A stretch of 5,590 bases of DNA from CAZSWR01 sp964610885 (GCA_964610885.1 CAZSWR010000136.1:1-5590); one strand, 5' to 3'; positions 1 to 5,447 are shown, counted from the stretch's first letter. A program made the numbers and translations. Notes: a model not told the origin generated them from the letters alone.

Positions 1-221
1 TATGTAACACCATCGAAGATGAAATCGAAACCTATCGGTTGATCTTCGTAGACGTTATCATCAGCATATTCCCCTGCTCCTGCGAGCATGTTTGTTGGAA
101 CAATTTCATTATATGTTCCTGCTGTTTGAGAAAAGTAATAATCGCTTAATGCAGCATGGGCACCCTCATACCCAAGTGCAAACGCAGCAATTATCACACA
201 TAATCTGAAGAAAACTTTCAT
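1..221 (-). CDS. N-terminus of a secreted protein (partial, runs off left edge)
   Basis: This leftward reading frame starts with ATG at 221 and is still open at base 1, giving 73 codons. A purine-rich ribosome site (AAGGGG on the minus strand, 227-232) lies 5 nt before the ATG. The protein begins with a classic signal peptide: MKVFFR, then a hydrophobic stretch (LCVIIAAFALG), with a likely signal peptidase I cut after AHA at residue 23. The mature part starts ALSDYYFSQTAGTYNEIVP and continues to PIGFDFIFDG. From memory, this YxFSQ-x-GTY-x-EI opening followed by a PIGFxFxFxG strand is frequent at the start of beta-rich exported proteins in Ignavibacteria and Kapabacteria, which often carry fibronectin-like or sorting domains further on. 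The rest lies outside the window, so the function cannot be assigned. The upstream spacer holds a perfect AT-rich inverted repeat close to the start. Confidence 0.8.
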   Translation of the reverse strand, partial: MKVFFRLCVIIAAFALGYEGAHAALSDYYFSQTAGTYNEIVPTNMLAGAGEYADDNVYEDQPIGFDFIFDGVT

Positions 222-250
222 TACTACCCCTTAATTATAGTTGGTAAAAG

Positions 251-272
251 TATTAAATATCTATATTTAATA
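251..272. promoter_or_regulatory. Perfect AT-rich inverted repeat upstream of the secreted-protein gene
   Basis: The arms TATTAAATAT (251-260) and ATATTTAATA (263-272) are exact reverse complements separated by CT. The element lies 29 nt before the ATG at 221. A TATAAT box on the minus strand (234-239) lies between them, but without a good -35 box. The position would suit an operator or a stem in the leader. A chance palindrome in AT-rich DNA is a real alternative. Confidence 0.3.
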
Positions 273-800
273 AAGTAAGATAATTAATCGATCCTCAAAT
301 TGAGAAAAGAACTATAAGAAACTTCTAATAGCACCCAAGGGAACAGGTGTTAATAATGAAAATCTATGTTATTACTGATACTTATGAAATTGTGTAAAGA
401 ACTAATCGAATAAATATACTCTGTATTTGTGTTTAAATTCTAACCAATTCTTGGAAACTTTCCAGAGAACTACGACTGCTTGAAACTTAATTTGATGAAT
501 AATTATTTAAAATCCAAATGTATTTTAAAATTAATTTTCAACAAGATTTGTTGCAATTGCAACGTATTAAGCCGAAAGTCATTAGTATTTCACACTGTTA
601 AATATTGCCAACTTCGTAATAAATTCTTTAATATTTTCCAAAATGTTAACAAATATTTACGATATTTTCTTAAATCATCTATAATACTTTTTCTATGATT
701 CAAGTGATGTTTATTACCGTATAGTTTATTTATGTAGTATCATTACTCATAACAATGAATTTTAAGTCTTTAATAACATATCAATGATTGCCGTGCGGGC

Positions 801-868
801 TTCGCAATTAATCTCTGCTCCTCGAATGCCAACTACCAATTGAAGTGTGTGAATGAATTGATTGCGAA
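801..868. repeat. Imperfect inverted repeat, probable decayed palindromic element
   Basis: TTCGCAATTAATCT (801-814) pairs with GAATTGATTGCGAA (855-868) at 11 of 14 positions, with a 40-nt loop. It is preceded by GATTGCCGTGCGGGC (786-800), which resembles the start of GATTGCCxxG...CTCGCAATGAC-type dispersed repeats known from many environmental bacteria. That resemblance is from memory. No reading frame covers it. Confidence 0.35.
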
Positions 869-986
869 ACTATGGGACGACTGCCATTTATTTCATAACA
901 GCAGCTCAATAATGGATGGAAAGATTAACCAGAATTCATTTCACTTGCGGTAGCAGCCCGTTGAACAAGTATTGATCAGCCATCAA

Positions 987-1090
987 ACGGGTTACCCCGT
1001 GGGTTCGATACAAACCATATCTCCAATATTACCAATGTTTTAGCACCAACCGTTATTTAGCCCCCTTAGAAAAAGGGTGTTGGGGGATTT
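987..1090. repeat. Two G/C-run hairpins, probable composite dispersed repeat
   Basis: The first hairpin is ACGGG-TTAC-CCCGT (987-1000). The second is built from CCCTT (1063-1067) pairing with AAGGG (1073-1077), enclosed by CCCCC (1061-1065) and GGGGG (1082-1086). The flanking words ACCAATGTTTTAGCACC (1031-1047) and the TAGCCCCCTTAGAAAAAGGG arrangement resemble short intergenic repeats seen in many copies in Bacteroidota and cyanobacterial genomes. That is a recalled resemblance, not a search result. The second hairpin has no U-tract, so it is not called a terminator. Confidence 0.4.
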
Positions 1091-1268
1091 GTCGATATTT
1101 CAATAAGTTACCACGATGTTTGTAATGGGTTGAAACCAATTGTTCCAGATTCTTTACTTATTCAACAGCCTGTTAGAAACTCTGAATGAGTAAAAACACT
1201 TTTTTAACTACGTAAAAAATCGTAATTTTAAAATTTGTTATTTGTTGGACTCTATACAATAATATATA

Positions 1269-2198
1269 ATGAACTCGAAACACTCAATAATCTTCATGGG
1301 CACTCCCGAATTTGCAGTACCGGCGCTCGGCGCGCTCCACGAACGATTTGGAGTCCGAGCCGTCGTTACCGTACCGGACAAACCCAAAGGCCGCGGACTG
1401 AAACTGCTCCCTTCGGAAGTTAAAACCAAAGCTCTCGAGCTTGGAATACCCGTGCTCCAACCCGACTCGCTCCGAGACGCAGAGTTCGCCAAACAAATTG
1501 AAAGCCTGATGCCGGACATTATCGTCGTCATCGCTTTCCGAATTCTTCCGCCATCGGTGTACAACCTGGCGAGTATCGCAACTTTCAATATTCATGGTTC
1601 GCTACTGCCCAAGTACCGCGGGGCCGCTCCGATCAACTGGGCTGTCATCAATGGCGAGGGCGAAACCGGACTGACCGCTTTCAAATTGGCCGAAAAGGTG
1701 GACACCGGCTCGATCATAGGTACAGTGCGCACAGACATCACGCCACAGAAGACGTTCGGCGATCTTTATTACGAGCTGAAAGAAATGTCTCGCGATTTGG
1801 CGCTCAGCACTTGCGAAAAACTTCTCGCAGGCAACTTCGAGCTTCGCCCACAAGACGATTCTCTGGCCTCGCCCGCTCCTAAACTCTTTCCCGAGGATTG
1901 CCGCATTGATTGGAACCGACCCAACGAAACAGTAAGGAACCTCGTGCACGGCACTTCGCCCATTCCTGGCGCCCGGTGCCAATGGAATGGAAAGTTACTG
2001 AAAGTTTACAGAGCCGAATGCACTGATTTTGAATTTGGCGAATCGGGCGACTACCAGATCGGCGACAAAGGATTTATCGTCCGGTGCGCTACAGGCTCGC
2101 TGAGGCTCTTGGAGATCCAGCCCGAAGGCAAAAAAGCTCTGCCCGCCGTGGACTACCTCCGCGGATACCGTGGGCCTACGAATGGAAAAATGGAATAA
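1269..2198 (+). CDS. fmt: Methionyl-tRNA formyltransferase
   Basis: This cytoplasmic enzyme transfers a formyl group from 10-formyltetrahydrofolate to Met-tRNA(fMet), giving the formylated initiator tRNA. The 309-residue length is normal for the family (E. coli has about 315). The N-terminal formyltransferase domain spans about residues 6-185. It holds GTPEFAVP at 11-18, the tRNA-contacting loop DKPKGRGLKLLPS (37-49, with Arg42), FNIHGSLLPKYRGAAPI at 106-122, and DTGSII at 145-150. The catalytic set Asn107, His109 and Asp145 is intact. The C-terminal tRNA-binding domain spans about 208-300. AFRILPPSVY and INWAVINGE are wordings typical of Bacteroidota/Chlorobi homologues. The ATG at 1269 gives the usual short lead into the IIFMGTPEF strand but has no clear Shine-Dalgarno sequence. 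The peptide deformylase gene (def), often next to fmt, is absent; the next gene encodes a dipeptidase 27 nt downstream. Confidence 0.96.
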   Translation: MNSKHSIIFMGTPEFAVPALGALHERFGVRAVVTVPDKPKGRGLKLLPSEVKTKALELGIPVLQPDSLRDAEFAKQIESLMPDIIVVIAFRILPPSVYNLASIATFNIHGSLLPKYRGAAPINWAVINGEGETGLTAFKLAEKVDTGSIIGTVRTDITPQKTFGDLYYELKEMSRDLALSTCEKLLAGNFELRPQDDSLASPAPKLFPEDCRIDWNRPNETVRNLVHGTSPIPGARCQWNGKLLKVYRAECTDFEFGESGDYQIGDKGFIVRCATGSLRLLEIQPEGKKALPAVDYLRGYRGPTNGKME

Positions 2199-2214
2199 TA
2201 ACAGTTTTATTAAT

Positions 2215-2220
2215 AAAGGA
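2215..2220 (+). promoter_or_regulatory. Ribosome binding site of the C69 dipeptidase gene
   Basis: AAAGGA lies 5 nt before the ATG at 2226 and supports this start. It sits inside the 27-nt gap after the fmt stop, leaving little room for a separate promoter, so translation from an fmt read-through transcript is the simplest reading. Confidence 0.7.
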
Positions 2221-2225
2221 TTTCG

Positions 2226-3881
2226 ATGAAAAGAACAATTTCAATTCTCGCTCTGATGATGTTCCTGATTCCGTCGCTCTGGCTCGGGTCGGCAACGGAT
2301 GCTAACGCATGTACGAACTTCATTGTTACCAAAGGCGCTTCCGCCGATGGTTCCGTAATGATTACATATAACGCCGACGCAGGCGGTTTCATGGAACCGT
2401 TTTTCTACCTGCCGGCCATGGACCACAAAGAGGACTCAGTCGATGTTTACGAATGGGACACCGGGAAATTCCTCGGCCGCATTAAGCAAGTGGCCCACAC
2501 ATACCAAGTGGTCGGGAACATGAACGAATGGCAAGTCTCGATCGGCGAAACCACTTTCGGCGGCCGCACTCAGACTGTCGATACCAATGCACGAGTTGAC
2601 TACGGCTCGCTTATATATTTAGCACTTCAAAGGTCCAAAACCGCTCGCGAAGCAATTATCACGATGGGCGAATTGGTCAAAGAATATGGTTATTATTCCG
2701 AAGGCGAATCCTTCTCCGTGGCCGATGCGAACGAAGCATGGATACTCGAAATGCTCTCGAAAGGCCCTTGGGAAAAAGGAGCCGTTTGGGTGGCCCGCCG
2801 CGTGCCCGATGGATACATTTGCGCCCATGCTAACCAAGCCCGAATCCGCGAATTCCCGCTCGACGACCCCGATAACTGCCTCTATTCCGAAGATGTTATC
2901 GATTTCGCCGTGAAACATAATTACTACGACAAGAAATCCGGCAAACCATTTAGCTTCGTCGATGCGTATTGCCCACCGGACTTCTCCGGCCTGCTGGCCT
3001 GCGAGGGCAGAGTCTGGAGCATGTTCCGCCACGCAGCCCCGTCGCAAAACTTCAGCCCGGACTATTTCCAATGCGTCAAAGGCGCCGAACCCTATCCCCT
3101 ATTCGTGAAACCTGACAAAAAACTCAGCGTACGCGACGTCATCTCGATCATGCGCGACCACTTCGAGGGTACCGAATTCGATATGACCAAAGGCATTCCG
3201 GCAGGCCCCTACGGAAACCCTTACCGTTGGAAACCGCTCTCGTGGAAAATCGATGGCGACACTGTTACTGAATACATTTGGGAACGCCCCATCTCCACTC
3301 AGCAAACTGCCTTCGCATTCGTTTCGCAAATGCGCTCGTTCCTGCCTCGCGAGGTTGGCGGCGTGTTTTGGTACGGCGTGGACGATAACTACTCGAATGT
3401 CTATATTCCACTTTATTGCTGCATGACTCGCCCACCGAAACCATTCGTCGGCGGTTCGATCGCAACGCCCGACCTCAATAGCGGTTTCTGGGTGTTCAAC
3501 TTGGTGGCAAATCTTGCCTATACCAAATATTCGTACATAATAAAAGACATACAAGAAGTACAAAACGAACTCGAAACCAAATTCGCAAAATACCAACCGG
3601 CCATCGAAAAAGCAGCCCTCGAATTGGGCAAAACCGACCCCAAACTCATGGTCGAATTCCTGACAGATTATTCGTACAACCAATCGGTTTCGACAGTTGA
3701 TCGTTGGCGCGAATTGTGGTACCACTTAGTCGCCAAATACAACGATGGCTACATCAATGACCCGAAAATCGACCACGGCCGCCATCCGAAAGGCGTCGGA
3801 TATGGCAATAATTTCTTCCGCTCAGTGATCAAGGAACGCCCGAACTACTTCCAAATGCAATGGAAAGAAAAGCAGAAATAA
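2226..3881 (+). CDS. Exported C69-family dipeptidase (N-terminal cysteine nucleophile)
   Basis: The 551-residue product matches peptidase family C69 (PepD-like dipeptidases, clan PB Ntn-hydrolases), which split dipeptides and use an N-terminal Cys as nucleophile. Residues 1-28 form a signal peptide: MKRT, a hydrophobic core to about 20, then SATDANA. Cleavage would leave Cys29 as the first mature residue in ACTNFIVTKGASADGS, the position of the family's catalytic cysteine. Further family blocks are VYEWDTGKFLG (74-84), VGNMNEWQVSIGETTFGGR (96-114), YGYYSEGESFSVADANEAW (154-172), AHANQARI (200-207), DHFEGTEFDMTKG (311-323) and GGVFWYGVDD (378-387). No transmembrane segment follows the signal, and no type IX sorting domain is apparent at the C-terminus. 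It therefore probably acts in the periplasm or outside the cell. The size and wording match exported Bacteroidota members. It is probably co-transcribed with fmt and ends at a strong terminator. The natural substrate cannot be read from the sequence. Confidence 0.93.
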   Translation: MKRTISILALMMFLIPSLWLGSATDANACTNFIVTKGASADGSVMITYNADAGGFMEPFFYLPAMDHKEDSVDVYEWDTGKFLGRIKQVAHTYQVVGNMNEWQVSIGETTFGGRTQTVDTNARVDYGSLIYLALQRSKTAREAIITMGELVKEYGYYSEGESFSVADANEAWILEMLSKGPWEKGAVWVARRVPDGYICAHANQARIREFPLDDPDNCLYSEDVIDFAVKHNYYDKKSGKPFSFVDAYCPPDFSGLLACEGRVWSMFRHAAPSQNFSPDYFQCVKGAEPYPLFVKPDKKLSVRDVISIMRDHFEGTEFDMTKGIPAGPYGNPYRWKPLSWKIDGDTVTEYIWERPISTQQTAFAFVSQMRSFLPREVGGVFWYGVDDNYSNVYIPLYCCMTRPPKPFVGGSIATPDLNSGFWVFNLVANLAYTKYSYIIKDIQEVQNELETKFAKYQPAIEKAALELGKTDPKLMVEFLTDYSYNQSVSTVDRWRELWYHLVAKYNDGYINDPKIDHGRHPKGVGYGNNFFRSVIKERPNYFQMQWKEKQK

Positions 3882-3902
3882 TTCTGAATCGAGATGATTT
3901 AC

Positions 3903-3947
3903 AAAAGGCTGCCCACAAAATGAGCAGCCTTTTTTGATTTTTTTGGA
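3903..3947 (+). terminator. Intrinsic terminator after the fmt-dipeptidase pair
   Basis: A perfect 10-bp stem, AAAAGGCTGC (3903-3912) with GCAGCCTTTT (3924-3933), has an 11-nt loop. A T-run (3930-3935) and a second one (3938-3944) follow. It begins 21 nt after the dipeptidase stop. The A-run on the left arm could also let it work weakly in the opposite direction. Confidence 0.9.
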
Positions 3948-3990
3948 ATATGAAGGGAATAAGATCGTTTTCAAGTTGAAAAAACAGCAT

Positions 3991-4061
3991 TTGTCATTCT
4001 CTCCAACGGGAATCTATTCTTCTGTTTCTTGTCATTCTCGCTTGAGCGGGAATCTATTCTT
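3991..4061. repeat. Two direct copies of a CATTC...GGGAATC hairpin repeat
   Basis: Copy one (3991-4021) and copy two (4029-4061) share TTGTCATTCTC at the left and CGGGAATCTATTCTT at the right, and differ in the middle. Copy two forms a near-perfect stem, ATTCTCGCT with AGCGGGAAT, allowing one G-T pair. Copy one has lost two bases and much of the stem. The 20-nt core of copy two fits, with one mismatch, the ATTCCC-N8-GGGAAT layout of the neisserial dRS3 repeat. Similar GTCATTCCCGC...GCGGGAATC repeats are widespread in other bacteria. Homology to dRS3 is not claimed. Confidence 0.75.
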
Positions 4062-4126
4062 GTGTCAGGTGGTTATTTGTTTCATAAAGTTTTTTTTCAA
4101 TTAGCTTTCATCGAGGAAATGTTATA

Positions 4127-4252
4127 ATACCGCGTAGCGGTTGTTGTATTGTAGCAAAATATTAAATTTTGGGGGTTTATTTCGCGTAGCGAATGTTCTA
4201 TGTTTTTTGTTCGATTCAATCAGAGTTTTATATAACAACCGCTATGCGGTAT
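4127..4252. repeat. Inverted-repeat element with three CGC-GTA-GCG type palindromes
   Basis: The left arm (4127-4149) begins ATACCGCGTAGCGGTTGTTG. The right arm (4230-4252) is its reverse complement at 21 of 23 positions. Each arm contains a small hairpin, ACCGC-GTA-GCGGT (4129-4141) or ACCGC-TAT-GCGGT (4238-4250). A third, TTCGC-GTA-GCGAA (4181-4193), lies between them, followed like the left arm by TGTTxTAT. The layout, two outward-facing arms of 23 nt around about 80 AT-rich nt, is that of a REP doublet or small non-autonomous element. The xGCGTAGCx...TGTTxxTAG type of repeat is familiar from Bacteroidota genomes. No transposase is present in the window. Confidence 0.75.
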
Positions 4253-4288
4253 CAATCGGATAGAAATTCCTATTTATTGAAGCCTCCA

Positions 4289-4445
4289 AACCTTATCATC
4301 TTCCCCAACCTTAATAGCCTATTCGATTATATTTCAACCAACCTTCTTACCTTATTTGCACGCATTTAATAAGATAACAAGGTCGATTTTCATGGGTTGG
4401 ACTCCGGGGGGAGTGCTATGAAGGTTTGGGAGGGTTGATAAGGTT
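4289..4445. repeat. Inverted repeat with AACCTTATCA...AACCTT arms
   Basis: The left arm (4289-4318) reads AACCTTATCA, a C-rich link, then AACCTTAATAGC. The reverse complement of the right arm (4415-4445) reads AACCTTATCA, a C-rich link, then AACCTTCATAGC. They differ only in the link (8 versus 9 nt) and at one base. A weaker related block, AACCTTCTTACCTTATT, lies at 4339-4355. A small hairpin, ACTCC-GGGG-GGAGT (4401-4414), abuts the right arm. No reading frame is evident. The spacing of about 96 nt between arms is consistent with a mobile palindromic element or a cruciform-forming repeat. Confidence 0.65.
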
Positions 4446-4464
4446 CATTGTGCCTATTGAGATC

Positions 4465-4572
4465 GTAGGGGCACTGTATGACGTACTCTTGGGATTATAT
4501 TATACTTACCTGAATATCTTTAATTGTCTCATATCATTCATATTATCGGGCGGGTTTGGAACCCGCCCCTAC
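4465..4572. repeat. 108-nt element with GTAGGGGC/GCCCCTAC ends and a GC-rich hairpin
   Basis: The ends GTAGGGGC (4465-4472) and GCCCCTAC (4565-4572) are exact inverted repeats. The right end is merged with a perfect 9-bp hairpin, GGGCGGGTT (4548-4556) with AACCCGCCC (4560-4568), loop TGG. Repeats reading GGGCGGGTTxxxAACCCGCCCCTAC are widespread in many environmental genomes, as far as I recall. The hairpin lies 54-74 nt past the stop of the leftward DUF3795 gene and could stall or partly terminate its transcript, but it has no T-run. Confidence 0.6.
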
Positions 4573-4621
4573 ATATATCGTATTTGTATTTAGTAAAGAG
4601 GCCAAGAGCCACAAAGAGCCA

Positions 4622-5113
4622 TTATCTCTTCGTAAACTTCTCAATCAGCTCGAGGTTCCGGCCTATAAAGTCATTGCCGGGCATATTTCCGCACTGTTTG
4701 CATTTCACGTAGTAGGGCGAATTGATGGCGCCGCAAGTGTGGCAGGAATAATCGGCTTCCATTTTCTCTGCCCACGCATCGAGGCCATTCTCTTTCCTAT
4801 ATGCTGCCGATTCAAACAGCTCGGCGCGGTGCGGCATCTGCGTTTGGAAATGTTTCAGCTTTTCGCAGGGCCATTCGGCGCAATCCTCGCAATTCTCAAT
4901 ACCTTTGCCTGCGGTGCAATCGCGGAATTCGCACGAGCGGCAGTGCGCGAACAGCACATCCGAGCGGCAGCCCTCGCAGCGCATTTCCTCGGGCGCGAGG
5001 CCAAACCGTTTCGCTAATTGTTCCAATTCTTCGCCACCGGAACGGGTGGCAAGGTAAACTCCGCAAGAGCCGCAATAAAGGCCGCAATGCGCTACTAATT
5101 CATTATTAACCAT
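4622..5113 (-). CDS. DUF3795-type cysteine-rich protein with C-terminal zinc ribbon
   Basis: I take the ATG at 5113 as start, giving 163 residues. AAGGAG sits 7 nt upstream, and the product then opens MVNNELVAHCGLYCGSC, the usual DUF3795 opening. An ATG at 5143 would add ten residues but lacks such a site. The protein has 15 cysteines: C10, C14, C17, C46, C49, C58, C61, C66, C75, C78 and C83 in the DUF3795 part (about 5-90), then C124, C127, C138 and C141. The last four form a zinc-ribbon pattern, CxxC-x10-CxxC, within YSCHTCGAINSPYYVKCKQC. There is no signal peptide or membrane segment, so it is probably cytoplasmic. The family has no established function; metal binding is inferred from cysteine spacing. 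It faces the dipeptidase across the repeat island, and its own promoter region is probably 5187-5214. Confidence 0.88.
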   Translation of the reverse strand: MVNNELVAHCGLYCGSCGVYLATRSGGEELEQLAKRFGLAPEEMRCEGCRSDVLFAHCRSCEFRDCTAGKGIENCEDCAEWPCEKLKHFQTQMPHRAELFESAAYRKENGLDAWAEKMEADYSCHTCGAINSPYYVKCKQCGNMPGNDFIGRNLELIEKFTKR

Positions 5114-5120
5114 CGATTCA

Positions 5121-5126
5121 CTCCTT
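5121..5126 (-). promoter_or_regulatory. Shine-Dalgarno sequence deciding the DUF3795 start
   Basis: On the minus strand AAGGAG lies 7 nt before the ATG at 5113. It falls inside the longer frame that begins at 5143, which argues that the shorter protein is the true one. Confidence 0.8.
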
Positions 5127-5186
5127 AACCAATTCAAATTCAATAATTTCTCTCAATTTCGATCGACGAACATGAAAAGTTACGTT

Positions 5187-5214
5187 AATATAAATGCATA
5201 CTAACGAATTGCAA
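5187..5214 (-). promoter_or_regulatory. Possible promoter of the DUF3795 gene with a palindromic -35 region
   Basis: Read leftward, TTGCAA (5214-5209) and TATATT (5192-5187) are 16 nt apart and resemble -35 and -10 boxes (4 of 6 and 5 of 6 matches). The start codon is about 70 nt further on. The -35 box lies inside a perfect 14-nt palindrome, CGAATTGCAATTCG (5205-5218), a possible operator. Bacteroidota often use other promoter motifs, so this is tentative. Confidence 0.3.
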
Positions 5215-5305
5215 TTCGCTACAAATCTAAAATGAATACGTTTAAAAAGGTAAAAAGTTTGTGTGTGGTAATGGCAAGATGATTGGTATTAGTGTTTATT
5301 CAACT

Positions 5306-5447
5306 GTCTGAACCGCTGATTCTAATGATTCTAATGATTATTATGATTGGTGTGATTCCATATCTTAATCTATTCTTTTTTCATAGTAATCATTTAAATC
5401 AGCTTAATCAAAGTTCAGATATTATCAGCTTAATCAATGGTGCAGAC
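5306..5447. repeat. Inverted repeat with GTCTGAAC ends and 9-nt TGATT periodicity
   Basis: The left end is GTCTGAACC (5306-5314). TGATT then recurs at 5317, 5326, 5335, 5344 and 5353, exactly every 9 nt. The right arm carries the complement AATCA at 5388, 5397 and 5406, also every 9 nt, then GTTCAGAT (5413-5420). The arms can thus fold on each other with TGATT/AATCA units in register. The right end is duplicated: ATCAGCTTAATCAA occurs at 5398-5411 and 5424-5437, and GTTCAGAT is echoed by GTGCAGAC (5440-5447). GTCTGAAC...GTTCAGAC repeats with TGATT-like filler are, from memory, widespread in FCB and other environmental genomes. Confidence 0.75.

Larger units (their letters stand above)
222..1268. 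other. AT-rich intergenic spacer with no supported gene
   Basis: This spacer of about 1 kb separates the divergent secreted-protein gene and fmt. The left part (222-780) is very AT-rich with frequent stops in all frames. The only reading frame of note, a TTG-started 72-codon frame at 480-698, is low-complexity (Ile, Leu, Asn, Lys, Phe) and has no ribosome site, so I do not call it. A 14-nt perfect palindrome, GTTGCAATTGCAAC, lies at 550-563. From about 780 to 1110 the composition becomes more balanced, with several hairpins that look like decayed dispersed repeats (listed separately). I found no tRNA or rRNA. No convincing promoter for fmt is visible; TTGGAC at 1245-1250 is too close to the ATG at 1269 to serve a normal leader. 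Confidence 0.6.

Noticed and set aside
356..397. 13-codon ATG frame (MKIYVITDTYEIV) with AGGTG upstream
   Set aside because: Too short to judge, with no downstream gene or attenuator-like structure to give it a role.
480..698. Rightward TTG-started frame of 72 codons
   Set aside because: Very AT-rich, low-complexity composition, no ribosome site and no recognisable domain; expected by chance in such DNA.
996..1016. GGTTCGA word resembling a tRNA T-loop
   Set aside because: The flanking bases do not form the 5-bp T-stem, and no acceptor or anticodon arm can be found around it.
1602..1982. 126-codon leftward frame inside fmt
   Set aside because: Antisense shadow of the conserved fmt catalytic region.
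2619..3071. 150-codon leftward frame inside the dipeptidase gene
   Set aside because: Antisense shadow produced by codon bias; the sense strand encodes conserved C69 blocks here.
3099..3725. 208-codon leftward frame inside the dipeptidase gene
   Set aside because: Antisense shadow of a well-supported C69 gene; no start signal and no domain in the translated product.
3991..4572. CRISPR array or plasmid iterons
   Set aside because: The repeats belong to different families, occur once or twice each, are palindromic units without regular spacers, and no cas or replication gene is present.
4556..5017. 153-codon rightward frame opposite the DUF3795 gene
   Set aside because: Starts in the GC hairpin repeat and is antisense to the cysteine-rich gene, which has a strong ribosome site and family motifs.
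5317..5357. 9-nt TGATT repeats as DnaA boxes or an origin
   Set aside because: The unit does not match the DnaA box consensus (TTATNCACA), and the right arm carries the same unit inverted, which fits a hairpin repeat better.
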